From contig CAJKMA010000092.1 of NCBI GenBank assembly GCA_905200905.1, positions 1 through 8,175 on the forward strand: a stretch of 8,175 nucleotides of DNA, written 5' to 3'. The translations under genes were made by a program, and so were the position numbers. The stretch's first letter is position 1. Every line of letters begins with the position of its first letter. This DNA is from an uncultured Bacillota bacterium (GTDB lineage: Bacteria > Bacillota > Clostridia > Lachnospirales > Lachnospiraceae). The notes beneath the pieces were generated by a model, which worked only from the letters and a program-made list of their open reading frames with translations, did no database searches and was not told the origin of the DNA. Of the stretch, positions 1 through 6,640 are shown in pieces.

Positions 1-752
1 AAACCATGGGTGGTATTGCAACAAGACTGATTGAGAGAAATACAACGATTCCTACTAAGAAGAGCCAAATCTTCTCAACAGCAGCAGATAACCAGACAGC
101 AGTTGATATCAATGTTGTACAGGGTGAAAGACAGTTTGCAAGAGATAACAAATCTCTTGGACAGTTCCGTCTGGATGGTATTCCACCAGCAAGAAGAGGT
201 GTTCCTCAGATTGAAGTTACCTTCGATATCGATGCAAACGGTATTGTAAATGTATCTGCAAAAGACCTGGGAACAGGAAAAGAACAGCACATCACCATTA
301 CTGCAGGTTCCAACATGTCTGATGATGAAATCGATAAAGCAGTAAGAGAAGCTGCTGAATATGAAGCACAGGATAAAAAACGTAAAGAAGCCGTAGATAC
401 AAAGAACGATGCAGATGCTATGGTATTCCAGACAGAGAAAGCCATGGAAGAAGCTGGAGATAAGATTGATGCAAATGATAAAACAGCAGTAGAGGCTGAC
501 TTAAATGCATTAAAAGATATTCTGGCTAAATGTGGAAATACAGATGAAATCTCTGATGTACAGATTCAGGATATCAAAGCTGCAAAAGAAAAATTAATGC
601 AGAGTGCACAGAAGCTTTTTGCTAAAATGTATGAACAGGCTCAGGCACAGGGTGGTGCACAGGCTGGTCCTGATATGGGAGCAGGTGCACAGGGCGGTTC
701 CAATGAAGCATATGGCGACGATGTAGTTGACGGAGATTACAGAGAAGTTTAA
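1..752 (+). CDS. dnaK: DnaK (Hsp70) chaperone, C-terminal part, cut by left window edge
   Basis: This is the 3' end of the gene for the cytosolic Hsp70 chaperone, which binds exposed hydrophobic peptides in an ATP cycle driven by DnaJ and GrpE. The first complete codon is ACC at 3, reading TMGGIATRLIERNTTIP, the start of the beta-sandwich substrate-binding domain. Counting from the Met at position 6, the beta domain covers residues 1 to about 105 and includes the family signature PQIEVTFDIDANG (67-79). The helical lid runs from about 106 to 212. A flexible Gly/Ala/Gln-rich tail ends in DDVVDGDYREV, resembling the acidic DDVVDA-type end of many bacterial DnaKs. The ATPase domain and the promoter lie off the window, so heat-shock control (for example HrcA/CIRCE) cannot be judged here. 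About 40% of a normal ~620-residue protein is present, with no frameshift. dnaJ follows on the same strand. Confidence 0.98.
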   Translation, partial: TMGGIATRLIERNTTIPTKKSQIFSTAADNQTAVDINVVQGERQFARDNKSLGQFRLDGIPPARRGVPQIEVTFDIDANGIVNVSAKDLGTGKEQHITITAGSNMSDDEIDKAVREAAEYEAQDKKRKEAVDTKNDADAMVFQTEKAMEEAGDKIDANDKTAVEADLNALKDILAKCGNTDEISDVQIQDIKAAKEKLMQSAQKLFAKMYEQAQAQGGAQAGPDMGAGAQGGSNEAYGDDVVDGDYREV

Positions 753-777
753 GAAATCAAAGGAACTTGGTCTGCAG

Positions 778-835
778 CATGCAGGCAGTAAATATTTGAG
801 GCATGGGGTGTTTTCGAGCATCCCATGTCTGCATG
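778..835 (+). other. Nested hairpin in the dnaK-dnaJ spacer
   Basis: An inner stem pairs CATGGGGTG (802-810) with CATCCCATG (819-827) around an 8-nt loop, with one G.U wobble. An outer stem pairs CATGCAG (778-784) with CTGCATG (829-835). The inner stem could instead extend at 799-801 with 828-830. The hairpin is followed only by TTT, so it is a poor intrinsic terminator. It may stabilise the dnaK mRNA end, mark a processing site, or partly attenuate dnaJ. The structure is seen in the sequence; the function is inferred. No promoter elements are visible in the 103-nt spacer, so dnaJ is probably cotranscribed with dnaK. Confidence 0.6.
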
Positions 836-855
836 TTTAGAAAGGGATAAAACCA

Positions 856-2013
856 ATGGCAGATAAAAGAGATTACTATGAAGTCCTGGGGGTAGACAGG
901 GGGGCAGATGAATCTGCGATTAAAAGTGCATATCGTAAACTTGCAAAAAAATATCATCCTGATGTGAATCCTGGAGATAAAGAAGCAGAAAAGAAGTTTA
1001 AAGAGGCTACAGAAGCCTACGGGATTTTAAGTGATCCGGAGAAAAGAAGACAGTATGATCAGTTCGGACACGCTGCTTTTGAACAAGGCGGTGGAGGCAG
1101 CGGTTTTGGCGGCGGCTTCGGAGGCTTTGGCGGAGCAGATATGGGAGATATCTTCGGAGATATTTTCGGCGATTTATTCGGCGGAGGCGGCAGAAGAAGA
1201 CCAAACAATGGCCCAATGAAAGGAGCCAATGTAAGAGCTTCTGTGCGTATCACTTTCGAGGAGGCTGTGTTTGGCTGCGAAAAAGAACTGGAGCTGACTT
1301 TAAAAGATACCTGTGATACCTGCCATGGAACAGGAGCAAAACCAGGTACTTCTCCGGAAACATGTTCCAAATGTCATGGTTCAGGACAGGTGGTATATAC
1401 ACAGCAGTCTATGTTCGGTACCATACAGAATGTACAGACTTGTCCGGATTGCCAGGGAACCGGTAAGATTATCAAAGAAAAATGTCCGGATTGCCGTGGA
1501 ACAGGATTTATTTCCAATCGCAAGAAAATTCAGGTCAGCATACCTGCAGGTATTGATAATGGTCAGAGCATCCGCATTAGAGAAAAAGGGGAACCAGGCG
1601 TAAATGGAGGTCCGAGAGGAGATTTGATGGTGGAAGTTATTGTTGCCCGTCATCCGATTTTCCAGAGACAGGACATGAACATTTTCTCAACCGCACCGAT
1701 TACCTTTGCCCAGGCAGCTCTTGGCGGAGAAGTACGTATCAGTACTGTTGACGGTGATGTGATGTATGATGTGAAACCAGGTACTCAGACAGATACCAAA
1801 GTACGTTTAAAAGGAAAAGGTGTACCGTCTCTTAGAAACAAGAATGTAAGAGGAGATCACTATGTAACACTGGTGGTACAGGTTCCTACAAAATTAAACG
1901 AAGAAGCAAAAGAAGCACTCCGTAAATTTGACGAAGCCTGTGGAAACCGTCCGTCAGGCGGAGAAAAGAAGAAAAAATTCGGGGAAAAATTAAAAGATAT
2001 CTTTGAAGGATAA
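856..2013 (+). CDS. dnaJ: DnaJ (Hsp40) co-chaperone, type I
   Basis: DnaJ delivers unfolded clients to DnaK and stimulates its ATPase. All domains of a type I Hsp40 are present in 385 residues, a normal length. The J domain spans about 5-70 with the essential HPD at 34-36. A Gly/Phe-rich linker spans about 77-112 and contains tandem DIFG/DLFG units. The zinc-binding domain carries four CxxCxGxG repeats at 153-160, 170-177, 196-203 and 210-217, with all eight cysteines intact. C-terminal peptide-binding domains follow to about residue 345, and the end is Lys-rich. The ATG at 856 has an AAAGGG ribosome binding site at 841-846 and gives the canonical MADKRDYYEVLGV start. The gene lies 103 nt downstream of dnaK on the same strand and is closed by the terminator at 2016-2060. 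Confidence 0.98.
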   Translation: MADKRDYYEVLGVDRGADESAIKSAYRKLAKKYHPDVNPGDKEAEKKFKEATEAYGILSDPEKRRQYDQFGHAAFEQGGGGSGFGGGFGGFGGADMGDIFGDIFGDLFGGGGRRRPNNGPMKGANVRASVRITFEEAVFGCEKELELTLKDTCDTCHGTGAKPGTSPETCSKCHGSGQVVYTQQSMFGTIQNVQTCPDCQGTGKIIKEKCPDCRGTGFISNRKKIQVSIPAGIDNGQSIRIREKGEPGVNGGPRGDLMVEVIVARHPIFQRQDMNIFSTAPITFAQAALGGEVRISTVDGDVMYDVKPGTQTDTKVRLKGKGVPSLRNKNVRGDHYVTLVVQVPTKLNEEAKEALRKFDEACGNRPSGGEKKKKFGEKLKDIFEG

Positions 2014-2015
2014 GA

Positions 2016-2060
2016 AAAAGAGGCGGCCAGTATTTAAAGAAAAATGCGGCGGCCTCTTTT
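2016..2060 (+). terminator. Intrinsic terminator after dnaJ
   Basis: AAAAGAGGCGGCC (2016-2028) pairs with GGCGGCCTCTTTT (2048-2060): nine base pairs, one G-G mismatch, then three more pairs. The loop is A-rich, and the right arm ends in TTTT directly after the GC-rich part. It starts two bases after the dnaJ stop codon and precedes a clear promoter for prmA, so it marks the end of the chaperone operon. The U-tract is short, so some readthrough is possible. Confidence 0.75.
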
Positions 2061-2083
2061 GTGGTACACAAAATACATTTTTA

Positions 2084-2112
2084 TTGCATTTTGAATTTAT
2101 TTCCCATATAAT
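2084..2112 (+). promoter_or_regulatory. Sigma-A promoter for the prmA-rsmE-desulfurase-thiI operon
   Basis: A perfect TATAAT -10 (2107-2112) lies 17 nt from a TTGCAT -35 (2084-2089; first three bases match the consensus). The transcription start would be near 2119, leaving a leader of about 40 nt before the prmA ATG. The position between a terminator and a well-spaced ribosome binding site supports it. The -35 is weak, so moderate strength or activator help is possible. Confidence 0.65.
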
Positions 2113-2156
2113 AATTATCATGTGTTTGCGGGAAAAAGAGAAAGGAGCAGAAAGAT

Positions 2157-3143
2157 ATGAAGTGGAAGAAATTTAGGATTAAAACAAAAACAGAAGCAGA
2201 AGATATTATTATCAGCACCCTGTATGACATTGGACTGGAGGGAGCGCAGATTGAAGACAATGTTCCTTTGACTGCCATGGAGAAAGAGCAGATGTTTGTT
2301 GATATTCTTCCCCAGATGCAAGAAGATGACGGCACGGCATATCTGAGCTTTTTTGTGGAAGAGACAGAAGAGGGAGCGCTGTTGTTAAACGGAGAATCCA
2401 AAAAAGAAGAGGAAATTTTGGCAACAGTGAAGGAAGAGTTAGACAGCCTCAGAGATTTTCTGGATATTGGAGAAGGAAGTATTGCTGTGGATGAAACAGA
2501 GGATATTGACTGGATTAACAACTGGAAGCAGTACTTCAAACAATTTTATGTGGATGATATTCTGATTATTCCCTCTTGGGAAGAGGTAAAGGAAGAGGAC
2601 AAGGACAGAATGATTATTCATATTGATCCAGGTACTGCCTTTGGAACAGGAATGCATGAGACCACTCAGCTTTGCATCCGTCAGTTAAAGAAATACGTGA
2701 CAGAAGATACGGAAATGCTGGACGTGGGAACCGGAAGTGGTATTTTATCCATTGTGGCCTTGAAATTAGGTGCAAAGCACGCAGTGGGAACAGATTTAGA
2801 CCCCTGTGCAGTACCAGCAGTAGAAGAAAACAAAGAAGTCAATGAGATTCCAGTTCAGGATTTTGACATGATGATTGGTAATATCATTGACGATAAAGAA
2901 GTTCAGGATGCAGTAGGATATGAAAAATATGATATTGTAGCAGCTAATATTCTTGCGGATGTTTTGGTGCCCCTTACTCCGGTTATTGTAAATCAGATGA
3001 AAAAAGGCGGTATTTATATTACCTCTGGTATCATTGACCAAAAAGAAGAAACTGTGGTAAAAGCTGTAAAAGATGCTGGACTGGAAGTGTTGGAGGTTAC
3101 TTATCAAGGAGAATGGGTGTCTGTAACAGCGAGAAAGAACTAA
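2157..3143 (+). CDS. prmA: Ribosomal protein L11 methyltransferase PrmA
   Basis: PrmA trimethylates ribosomal protein L11 at several amino groups using S-adenosylmethionine. The 328-residue product shows the family layout: an N-terminal L11-recognition domain (about 1-100), a linker containing WINNWKQYFK (119-128), then a Rossmann methyltransferase domain. Diagnostic motifs are DPGTAFGTGMHETT (157-170), the SAM-binding loop LDVGTGSG (188-195), the acidic GTDLDP strand end (211-216) and NILADVL (264-270), the NxL-type catalytic region of this family. The ATG at 2157 has AAAGGAG at 2141-2147 with a 9-nt spacer, and the MKWKKFRI beginning is typical. It is the first gene of the operon driven by the promoter at 2084-2112; its stop codon overlaps the rsmE ribosome binding site. 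In Bacillus the ortholog (yqeT) also follows dnaJ. Confidence 0.96.
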   Translation: MKWKKFRIKTKTEAEDIIISTLYDIGLEGAQIEDNVPLTAMEKEQMFVDILPQMQEDDGTAYLSFFVEETEEGALLLNGESKKEEEILATVKEELDSLRDFLDIGEGSIAVDETEDIDWINNWKQYFKQFYVDDILIIPSWEEVKEEDKDRMIIHIDPGTAFGTGMHETTQLCIRQLKKYVTEDTEMLDVGTGSGILSIVALKLGAKHAVGTDLDPCAVPAVEENKEVNEIPVQDFDMMIGNIIDDKEVQDAVGYEKYDIVAANILADVLVPLTPVIVNQMKKGGIYITSGIIDQKEETVVKAVKDAGLEVLEVTYQGEWVSVTARKN

Positions 3144-3152
3144 GGAGAGATT

Positions 3153-3896
3153 ATGTACCGTTTTTTTGTAGAGCCATCTCAGGTGGGTGAAAAAGAAATC
3201 ATCATTACAGGTAGCGATGTGAATCATATTAAAAATGTGCTGCGTATGAAGCCAGAAGAAACCATTCTTATTAGCAGTGGAGAGAATCGGGAGTATACTT
3301 GTTATATTCAGGAATTAGGAGAAGAGGAAATCATAGCGCATATTATGTATGTACAGGAATCAGGCTATGAATTGCCTTCTAAGATTTATTTATTCCAGGG
3401 ACTGCCTAAAAGTGATAAGATGGAATTGATTATTCAGAAAGCAGTAGAGCTTGGCGTGCACGAAATTATTCCGGTTGCCTCCAAACGCGCTGTTGTAAAA
3501 TTGGATGAGAAAAAAGGAGAAAAAAAACGGGCAAGATGGCAGGCTATTTCCGAAAGCGCTGCGAAGCAATCTAAGCGTATGTATGTGCCAGAAGTGAAGA
3601 AGGTTATGAACTTTTCTCAGGCAGTAGAATATGCTGGGAAGCTGGATGTGGTGTTGATTCCTTATGAATTGGCCCAGGGAATGGGAAAAACCAGAGAAAT
3701 CATTGAGAAAATAGAAAAGGGACAATCCGTTGGGATTTTTATCGGACCGGAAGGTGGTTTTGAAGAAGCAGAAGTAGAGATGGCGGTGGAAAAAGCAAAG
3801 GCAAAGTCTATTACATTGGGGAAACGGATTCTGCGTACAGAAACTGCCGGATTAACAGTTTTGTCTATTTTAATGTTTACATTGGAGGAAGAATAA
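3153..3896 (+). CDS. rsmE: 16S rRNA m3U1498 methyltransferase RsmE
   Basis: RsmE methylates N3 of U1498 of 16S rRNA in the assembled small subunit, near the decoding site. The protein has 247 residues, the usual length. It consists of a small N-terminal PUA-like domain (1-75, with HIKNVLRM at 25-32) and a SPOUT trefoil-knot domain. Family motifs are KSDKMELIIQKAVELGV (86-102), ARWQAISESAAKQSKR (127-142), the SAM-site IGPEGGF (197-203) and LGKRILRTETA (222-232), the last being part of the knot. The ribosome binding site AAGGAG overlaps the prmA stop codon, and the gap between the two genes is 9 nt. The stop codon directly abuts the next ATG, so translation of the two genes is probably coupled. 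Orthologs (yqeU in B. subtilis) normally sit next to prmA. Confidence 0.96.
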   Translation: MYRFFVEPSQVGEKEIIITGSDVNHIKNVLRMKPEETILISSGENREYTCYIQELGEEEIIAHIMYVQESGYELPSKIYLFQGLPKSDKMELIIQKAVELGVHEIIPVASKRAVVKLDEKKGEKKRARWQAISESAAKQSKRMYVPEVKKVMNFSQAVEYAGKLDVVLIPYELAQGMGKTREIIEKIEKGQSVGIFIGPEGGFEEAEVEMAVEKAKAKSITLGKRILRTETAGLTVLSILMFTLEEE

Positions 3897-5051
3897 ATGG
3901 AAGCGTATCTGGATAATTCTGCTACTACCAGATGTTATGAAGAAGTAGCAGAAATTGTGGCAAAAACCATGATAGAAGATTATGGAAATCCTTCTGCCAT
4001 GCATTTAAAAGGTGTGGAGGCAGAGAATTATGTAAAAGAGTCAGCAAAAGCTATTGCCAAAACATTGAAAGTGCAGGATAAAGAGATTTATTTTACCTCT
4101 GGAGGAACCGAGTCAGATAACTGGGCGCTTATAGGAAGCGCTTTGGCAAATCATAGACAGGGAAAACATATGATTACCACACCTTTTGAGCATTCTGCAG
4201 TGTCTGCCCCACTTGCCTGGCTGCAAGAACAAGGATTTGAAATTACAGTCATACCGGTGGATGAACAGGGAAATCTGGATTTAAAAAAGCTAGAGGAAGC
4301 AATAAGAGAAGATACTATTTTAGTATCTACCATGTTTGTTAATAACGAAATGGGAGCAGTGGTTCCTGTAGAAGAAGTGGGCAAAATTGTTCATGAGAAG
4401 AATCCGAAGGCTCTTTACCATGTGGATGCCATTCAAGCCTATGGAAAATATAAAATTTATCCTAAGAAAATGGGGATTGATTTGCTGGCTGTCAGTGGTC
4501 ACAAAATCCATGGACCGAAGGGAGTTGGTTTTCTTTATATTAATGAAAAGGCGAAAGTACAACCTTTGATTTTAGGTGGAGGACAGCAAAAAGGGATGCG
4601 TTCTGGTACAGATAATGTACCTGGAATTGCAGGGCTTGGAGCAGCAGCAAAGATGATTTATGAAAATCTGGACAAGAATGTAGAGCATATGCGGGAATTG
4701 AAGCTTTACTTTGCAAAAGAGCTTGAGAAATTAGAGCAGGTGGAAATCAACGGTCCAGATCCGGAAAAAGGAGCACCCCATATTTTAAATGTAAGCTTTT
4801 TGGGAGTAAGAAGTGAGGTTTTACTTCACAGTTTAGAGGACTTGGGAATTTATGTTTCCGCTGGAAGTGCATGCTCCAGCCATAAAAGGGCAGGCAGTGC
4901 ATCTCTTGGTGCTTTAGGTCTGTCACAGGAGAGAAAAGAATCTGCAATCCGTTTTAGTTTTTGTGAAACCACCACAAAAGAAGAGGTGGATTATACACTG
5001 GAGGCATTAAAAAAATTGCTTCCTATGCTGCGGCGGTATGCCAGAAAATAG
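3897..5051 (+). CDS. iscS: Cysteine desulfurase, class I (IscS/NifS type), probable sulfur donor to ThiI
   Basis: This PLP enzyme converts cysteine to alanine and leaves a persulfide on an active-site cysteine. In 384 residues it shows the fold-type I core: LDNSATT (5-11), SGGTESDN (68-75), the PLP-stacking His99 in FEHSAVSAP, the VDAIQAYGK stretch with Asp177 and Gln180, the Schiff-base lysine K203 in SGHKIHGPKG, RSGTDN (235-240), and the catalytic loop SAGSACSS with Cys326. Twelve residues separate Cys326 from ALGLS, the spacing of the long class I loop, not that of SufS enzymes. The ATG at 3897 begins immediately after the rsmE stop and has GGAGG at 3884-3888. thiI follows 12 nt later, so this is most likely the dedicated partner of ThiI, like NifZ in B. 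subtilis, and not the general Fe-S desulfurase: no iscU, iscR or suf gene is adjacent. The enzyme class is certain; the specific role and the symbol (iscS, nifS or nifZ) are inferred. Confidence 0.92.
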   Translation: MEAYLDNSATTRCYEEVAEIVAKTMIEDYGNPSAMHLKGVEAENYVKESAKAIAKTLKVQDKEIYFTSGGTESDNWALIGSALANHRQGKHMITTPFEHSAVSAPLAWLQEQGFEITVIPVDEQGNLDLKKLEEAIREDTILVSTMFVNNEMGAVVPVEEVGKIVHEKNPKALYHVDAIQAYGKYKIYPKKMGIDLLAVSGHKIHGPKGVGFLYINEKAKVQPLILGGGQQKGMRSGTDNVPGIAGLGAAAKMIYENLDKNVEHMRELKLYFAKELEKLEQVEINGPDPEKGAPHILNVSFLGVRSEVLLHSLEDLGIYVSAGSACSSHKRAGSASLGALGLSQERKESAIRFSFCETTTKEEVDYTLEALKKLLPMLRRYARK

Positions 5052-5063
5052 AGAGGAAAAAAT

Positions 5064-6245
5064 ATGTATAAAGCATTTTTAATTAAGTATGCAGAAATTG
5101 CTATTAAAGGAAAAAACAGGTATATTTTTGAAGATGCCCTGGTAGCGCAGATAAAATATCAGCTTCGCAATGTGGAAGGAAAATTTCGTGTTGCAAAAGA
5201 GTCAGGACGTATCTTTGTATACACAGAAGGAGAATTTGATTACGAAGAAGCCATTGAAGCACTAAAGAGGGTTTTCGGCATTTTCAGTATTTGTCCTGCA
5301 GTTGTATTAGAGGATGAAGGGTTTGAAAAATTATCTCAGGATGTATCCGATTACGTGAAAAAACTCTATGGAGATAAGGAACTTACCTTTAAAGTCAACA
5401 CCAGAAGAAATAAAAAGACCTACCCTATGCAGTCTATGGAAGTAAGCAGTGAGCTGGGAGCTGTTATTTTGGATAACTGTCCCAATATGAAAGTAGATGT
5501 GCATCATCCAGATGTTTATGTAAATGTGGAAATTAGGAACAAGATTTACTTATATTCCGAAAATATTCCAGGACCTGGTGGAATGCCTCTAGGAACTAAC
5601 GGAAGAGCTATGTTGTTGCTCTCAGGAGGAATTGATAGTCCAGTTGCAGGATATATGATTGCAAAAAGAGGAGTTATTATTGATGCAGTGTATTTCCATG
5701 CTCCGCCATATACCAGTGAGAGAGCAAAACAGAAAGTAGTAGACCTGGCAAAATTGGTAGCAAAATACAGTGGCCCAATCCGTCTTCATGTAGTAAACTT
5801 TACGGATATTCAGCTCTATATTTATGACCAGTGCCCTCATGAGGAACTGACCATTATTATGCGTCGTTATATGATGAAAATTGCAGAAGAATTTGCAAAA
5901 AGAGATCATTGTCTGGGATTAATCACAGGGGAGAGTATAGGACAGGTGGCCAGCCAGACCATTCATAGTCTTGCTGCTACAAATGAAGTATGTACCATGC
6001 CTGTATTTCGTCCAGTGATTGGCTTTGATAAACAGGAAATTGTAGATGTGGCTTTGAAAATCAATACTTATGAGACCTCTATTTTGCCATATGAAGATTG
6101 CTGCACCATTTTTGTAGCAAAACATCCGGTGACAAAACCAAACTTACAGGCAATTAAACGTTCAGAAGTAAAATTGCAGGATAAAATCGAGGAAATGATG
6201 AAAGAAGCAGTGGAAACTGCAGAGACGATTCTGTGTGAAGGATAA
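5064..6245 (+). CDS. thiI: tRNA 4-thiouridine synthase ThiI, form without rhodanese domain
   Basis: ThiI adenylates U8 of tRNA and replaces the oxygen with sulfur, giving 4-thiouridine, a near-UV sensor; some ThiI proteins also serve thiazole synthesis. The 393-residue protein has an N-terminal ferredoxin-like domain and THUMP tRNA-binding domain (about 1-165), then a PP-loop ATP pyrophosphatase domain with SGGIDSPVAG (187-196). ITGESIGQVASQT (287-299) and PYEDCCTIF (342-350) follow; one of Cys346/Cys347 should match the catalytic Cys344 of E. coli ThiI. The C-terminal rhodanese domain of the 482-residue E. coli enzyme is absent, as in Bacillus, so sulfur probably passes directly from the desulfurase encoded just upstream. 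The ATG at 5064 is preceded by GAGAGG with normal spacing. thiI is the last plus-strand gene before a convergent minus-strand gene. Confidence 0.96.
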   Translation: MYKAFLIKYAEIAIKGKNRYIFEDALVAQIKYQLRNVEGKFRVAKESGRIFVYTEGEFDYEEAIEALKRVFGIFSICPAVVLEDEGFEKLSQDVSDYVKKLYGDKELTFKVNTRRNKKTYPMQSMEVSSELGAVILDNCPNMKVDVHHPDVYVNVEIRNKIYLYSENIPGPGGMPLGTNGRAMLLLSGGIDSPVAGYMIAKRGVIIDAVYFHAPPYTSERAKQKVVDLAKLVAKYSGPIRLHVVNFTDIQLYIYDQCPHEELTIIMRRYMMKIAEEFAKRDHCLGLITGESIGQVASQTIHSLAATNEVCTMPVFRPVIGFDKQEIVDVALKINTYETSILPYEDCCTIFVAKHPVTKPNLQAIKRSEVKLQDKIEEMMKEAVETAETILCEG

Positions 6246-6278
6246 ACTTTGCTTTGGAGTATTTCAGGAAAGAATCAG

Positions 6279-6322
6279 AAAAAAGGAGCTACAGTAGGAA
6301 CGGTGTTCTATGCTGTAACTCC
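6279..6322 (-). terminator. Intrinsic terminator of the minus-strand HPr-like gene
   Basis: Read on the minus strand, GGAGTTACAG (6322-6313) pairs with CTGTAGCTCC (6294-6285) with one internal mismatch. Further pairing inside (TAGAAC with GTTCCTA, one bulge) makes a long hairpin. It is followed at once by six T residues (6284-6279), a textbook intrinsic terminator for the gene ending at 6353. On the plus strand the same hairpin is followed by AATTTGTATC, a poor U-tract, so it would end thiI transcripts only weakly. Confidence 0.85.
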
Positions 6323-6352
6323 AATTTGTATCATTTGTATGTTTCGGATTAC

Positions 6353-6589
6353 TTAGTCAACCAGGTATGGTTTCAGAGTAACAAGGATTTCATCTAAAGC
6401 TGCATCTGTTGCATGGATGTTTAAGTCAATAGATTTGGATAAATCTAAAGAGAAGATACCCATGATAGATTTTGCATCGATTACGTATCTTCCGGAAACT
6501 AAATCAAAGTCATAATCAAATTTTGTGATTTCGTTTACAAAAGATTTAACTTTGTCGATAGAATTAAGTGAAATTTTAACTGTTTTCAT
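6353..6589 (-). CDS. HPr-like small protein lacking the phosphocarrier histidine
   Basis: The 78-residue product resembles HPr, the phosphocarrier of the sugar phosphotransferase system. The best match is the regulatory-serine helix VIDAKSIMGIFSLDLSKS (36-53). It corresponds to the KSIMG...SL segment around Ser46 of Firmicute HPr, and Ser41 is the equivalent residue, the target of HPr kinase in that family. The N-terminal active-site region is different: where HPr has GIHARPA, this protein reads NSIDKVKSFV, and there is no histidine before residue 59. It therefore cannot carry phosphate on His15. B. subtilis Crh, which has Gln at that site and acts only in catabolite control, is the closest precedent. 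The start at 6589 is chosen because AGGGAGGA lies 8 nt upstream; the in-frame ATG at 6610 precedes that site. Own promoter and terminator make it monocistronic, opposed to its neighbours. A regulatory role is inferred; it could be a diverged HPr fold with another function. Confidence 0.85.
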   Translation of the reverse strand: MKTVKISLNSIDKVKSFVNEITKFDYDFDLVSGRYVIDAKSIMGIFSLDLSKSIDLNIHATDAALDEILVTLKPYLVD

Positions 6590-6597
6590 GAAAAAAA

Positions 6598-6605
6598 TCC
6601 TCCCT
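6598..6605 (-). promoter_or_regulatory. Ribosome binding site that fixes the HPr-like start
   Basis: On the minus strand AGGGAGGA is followed by an 8-nt spacer (seven T and one C) and then the ATG at 6589. The upstream in-frame ATG at 6610 would place this site inside the coding region and has no comparable site of its own. This supports the 78-residue form. Confidence 0.85.
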
Positions 6606-6640
6606 AACATCAGATTTTATATTTGCTTTTTACAAGGATA

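Noticed and set aside
753..855. CIRCE-type heat-shock operator between dnaK and dnaJ
   Set aside because: No TTAGCACTC-9-GAGTGCTAA repeat is present; the inverted repeat there has a different sequence and geometry.
1084..1194. Low-complexity GGC/GGA-rich repeat in dnaJ
   Set aside because: This is the normal Gly/Phe linker with DIFG units found in type I DnaJ proteins, not an independent repeat element.
1059..1370. Minus-strand ORF of 103 residues opposite dnaJ
   Set aside because: It is antisense to the Gly/Phe-rich and zinc-finger coding region; the Pro-rich translation is the mirror of Gly codons. It has no convincing ribosome binding site and no recognisable domain.
2081..2539. Minus-strand ORF of 152 residues opposite prmA
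   Set aside because: It overlaps the well-supported prmA gene and its promoter. The Ser/Phe-rich translation is typical of an antisense shadow of Glu/Lys-rich coding sequence.
2796..3227. Minus-strand ORF of 143 residues spanning the prmA-rsmE junction
   Set aside because: It is antisense to two intact conserved genes; the Phe/Asn/His-rich composition shows no family motif.
6590..6610. Upstream ATG (6610) extending the HPr-like protein by seven residues
   Set aside because: The extension would cover the strong AGGGAGGA ribosome binding site, and the MKTVKIS start at 6589 fits the first beta strand of HPr proteins.
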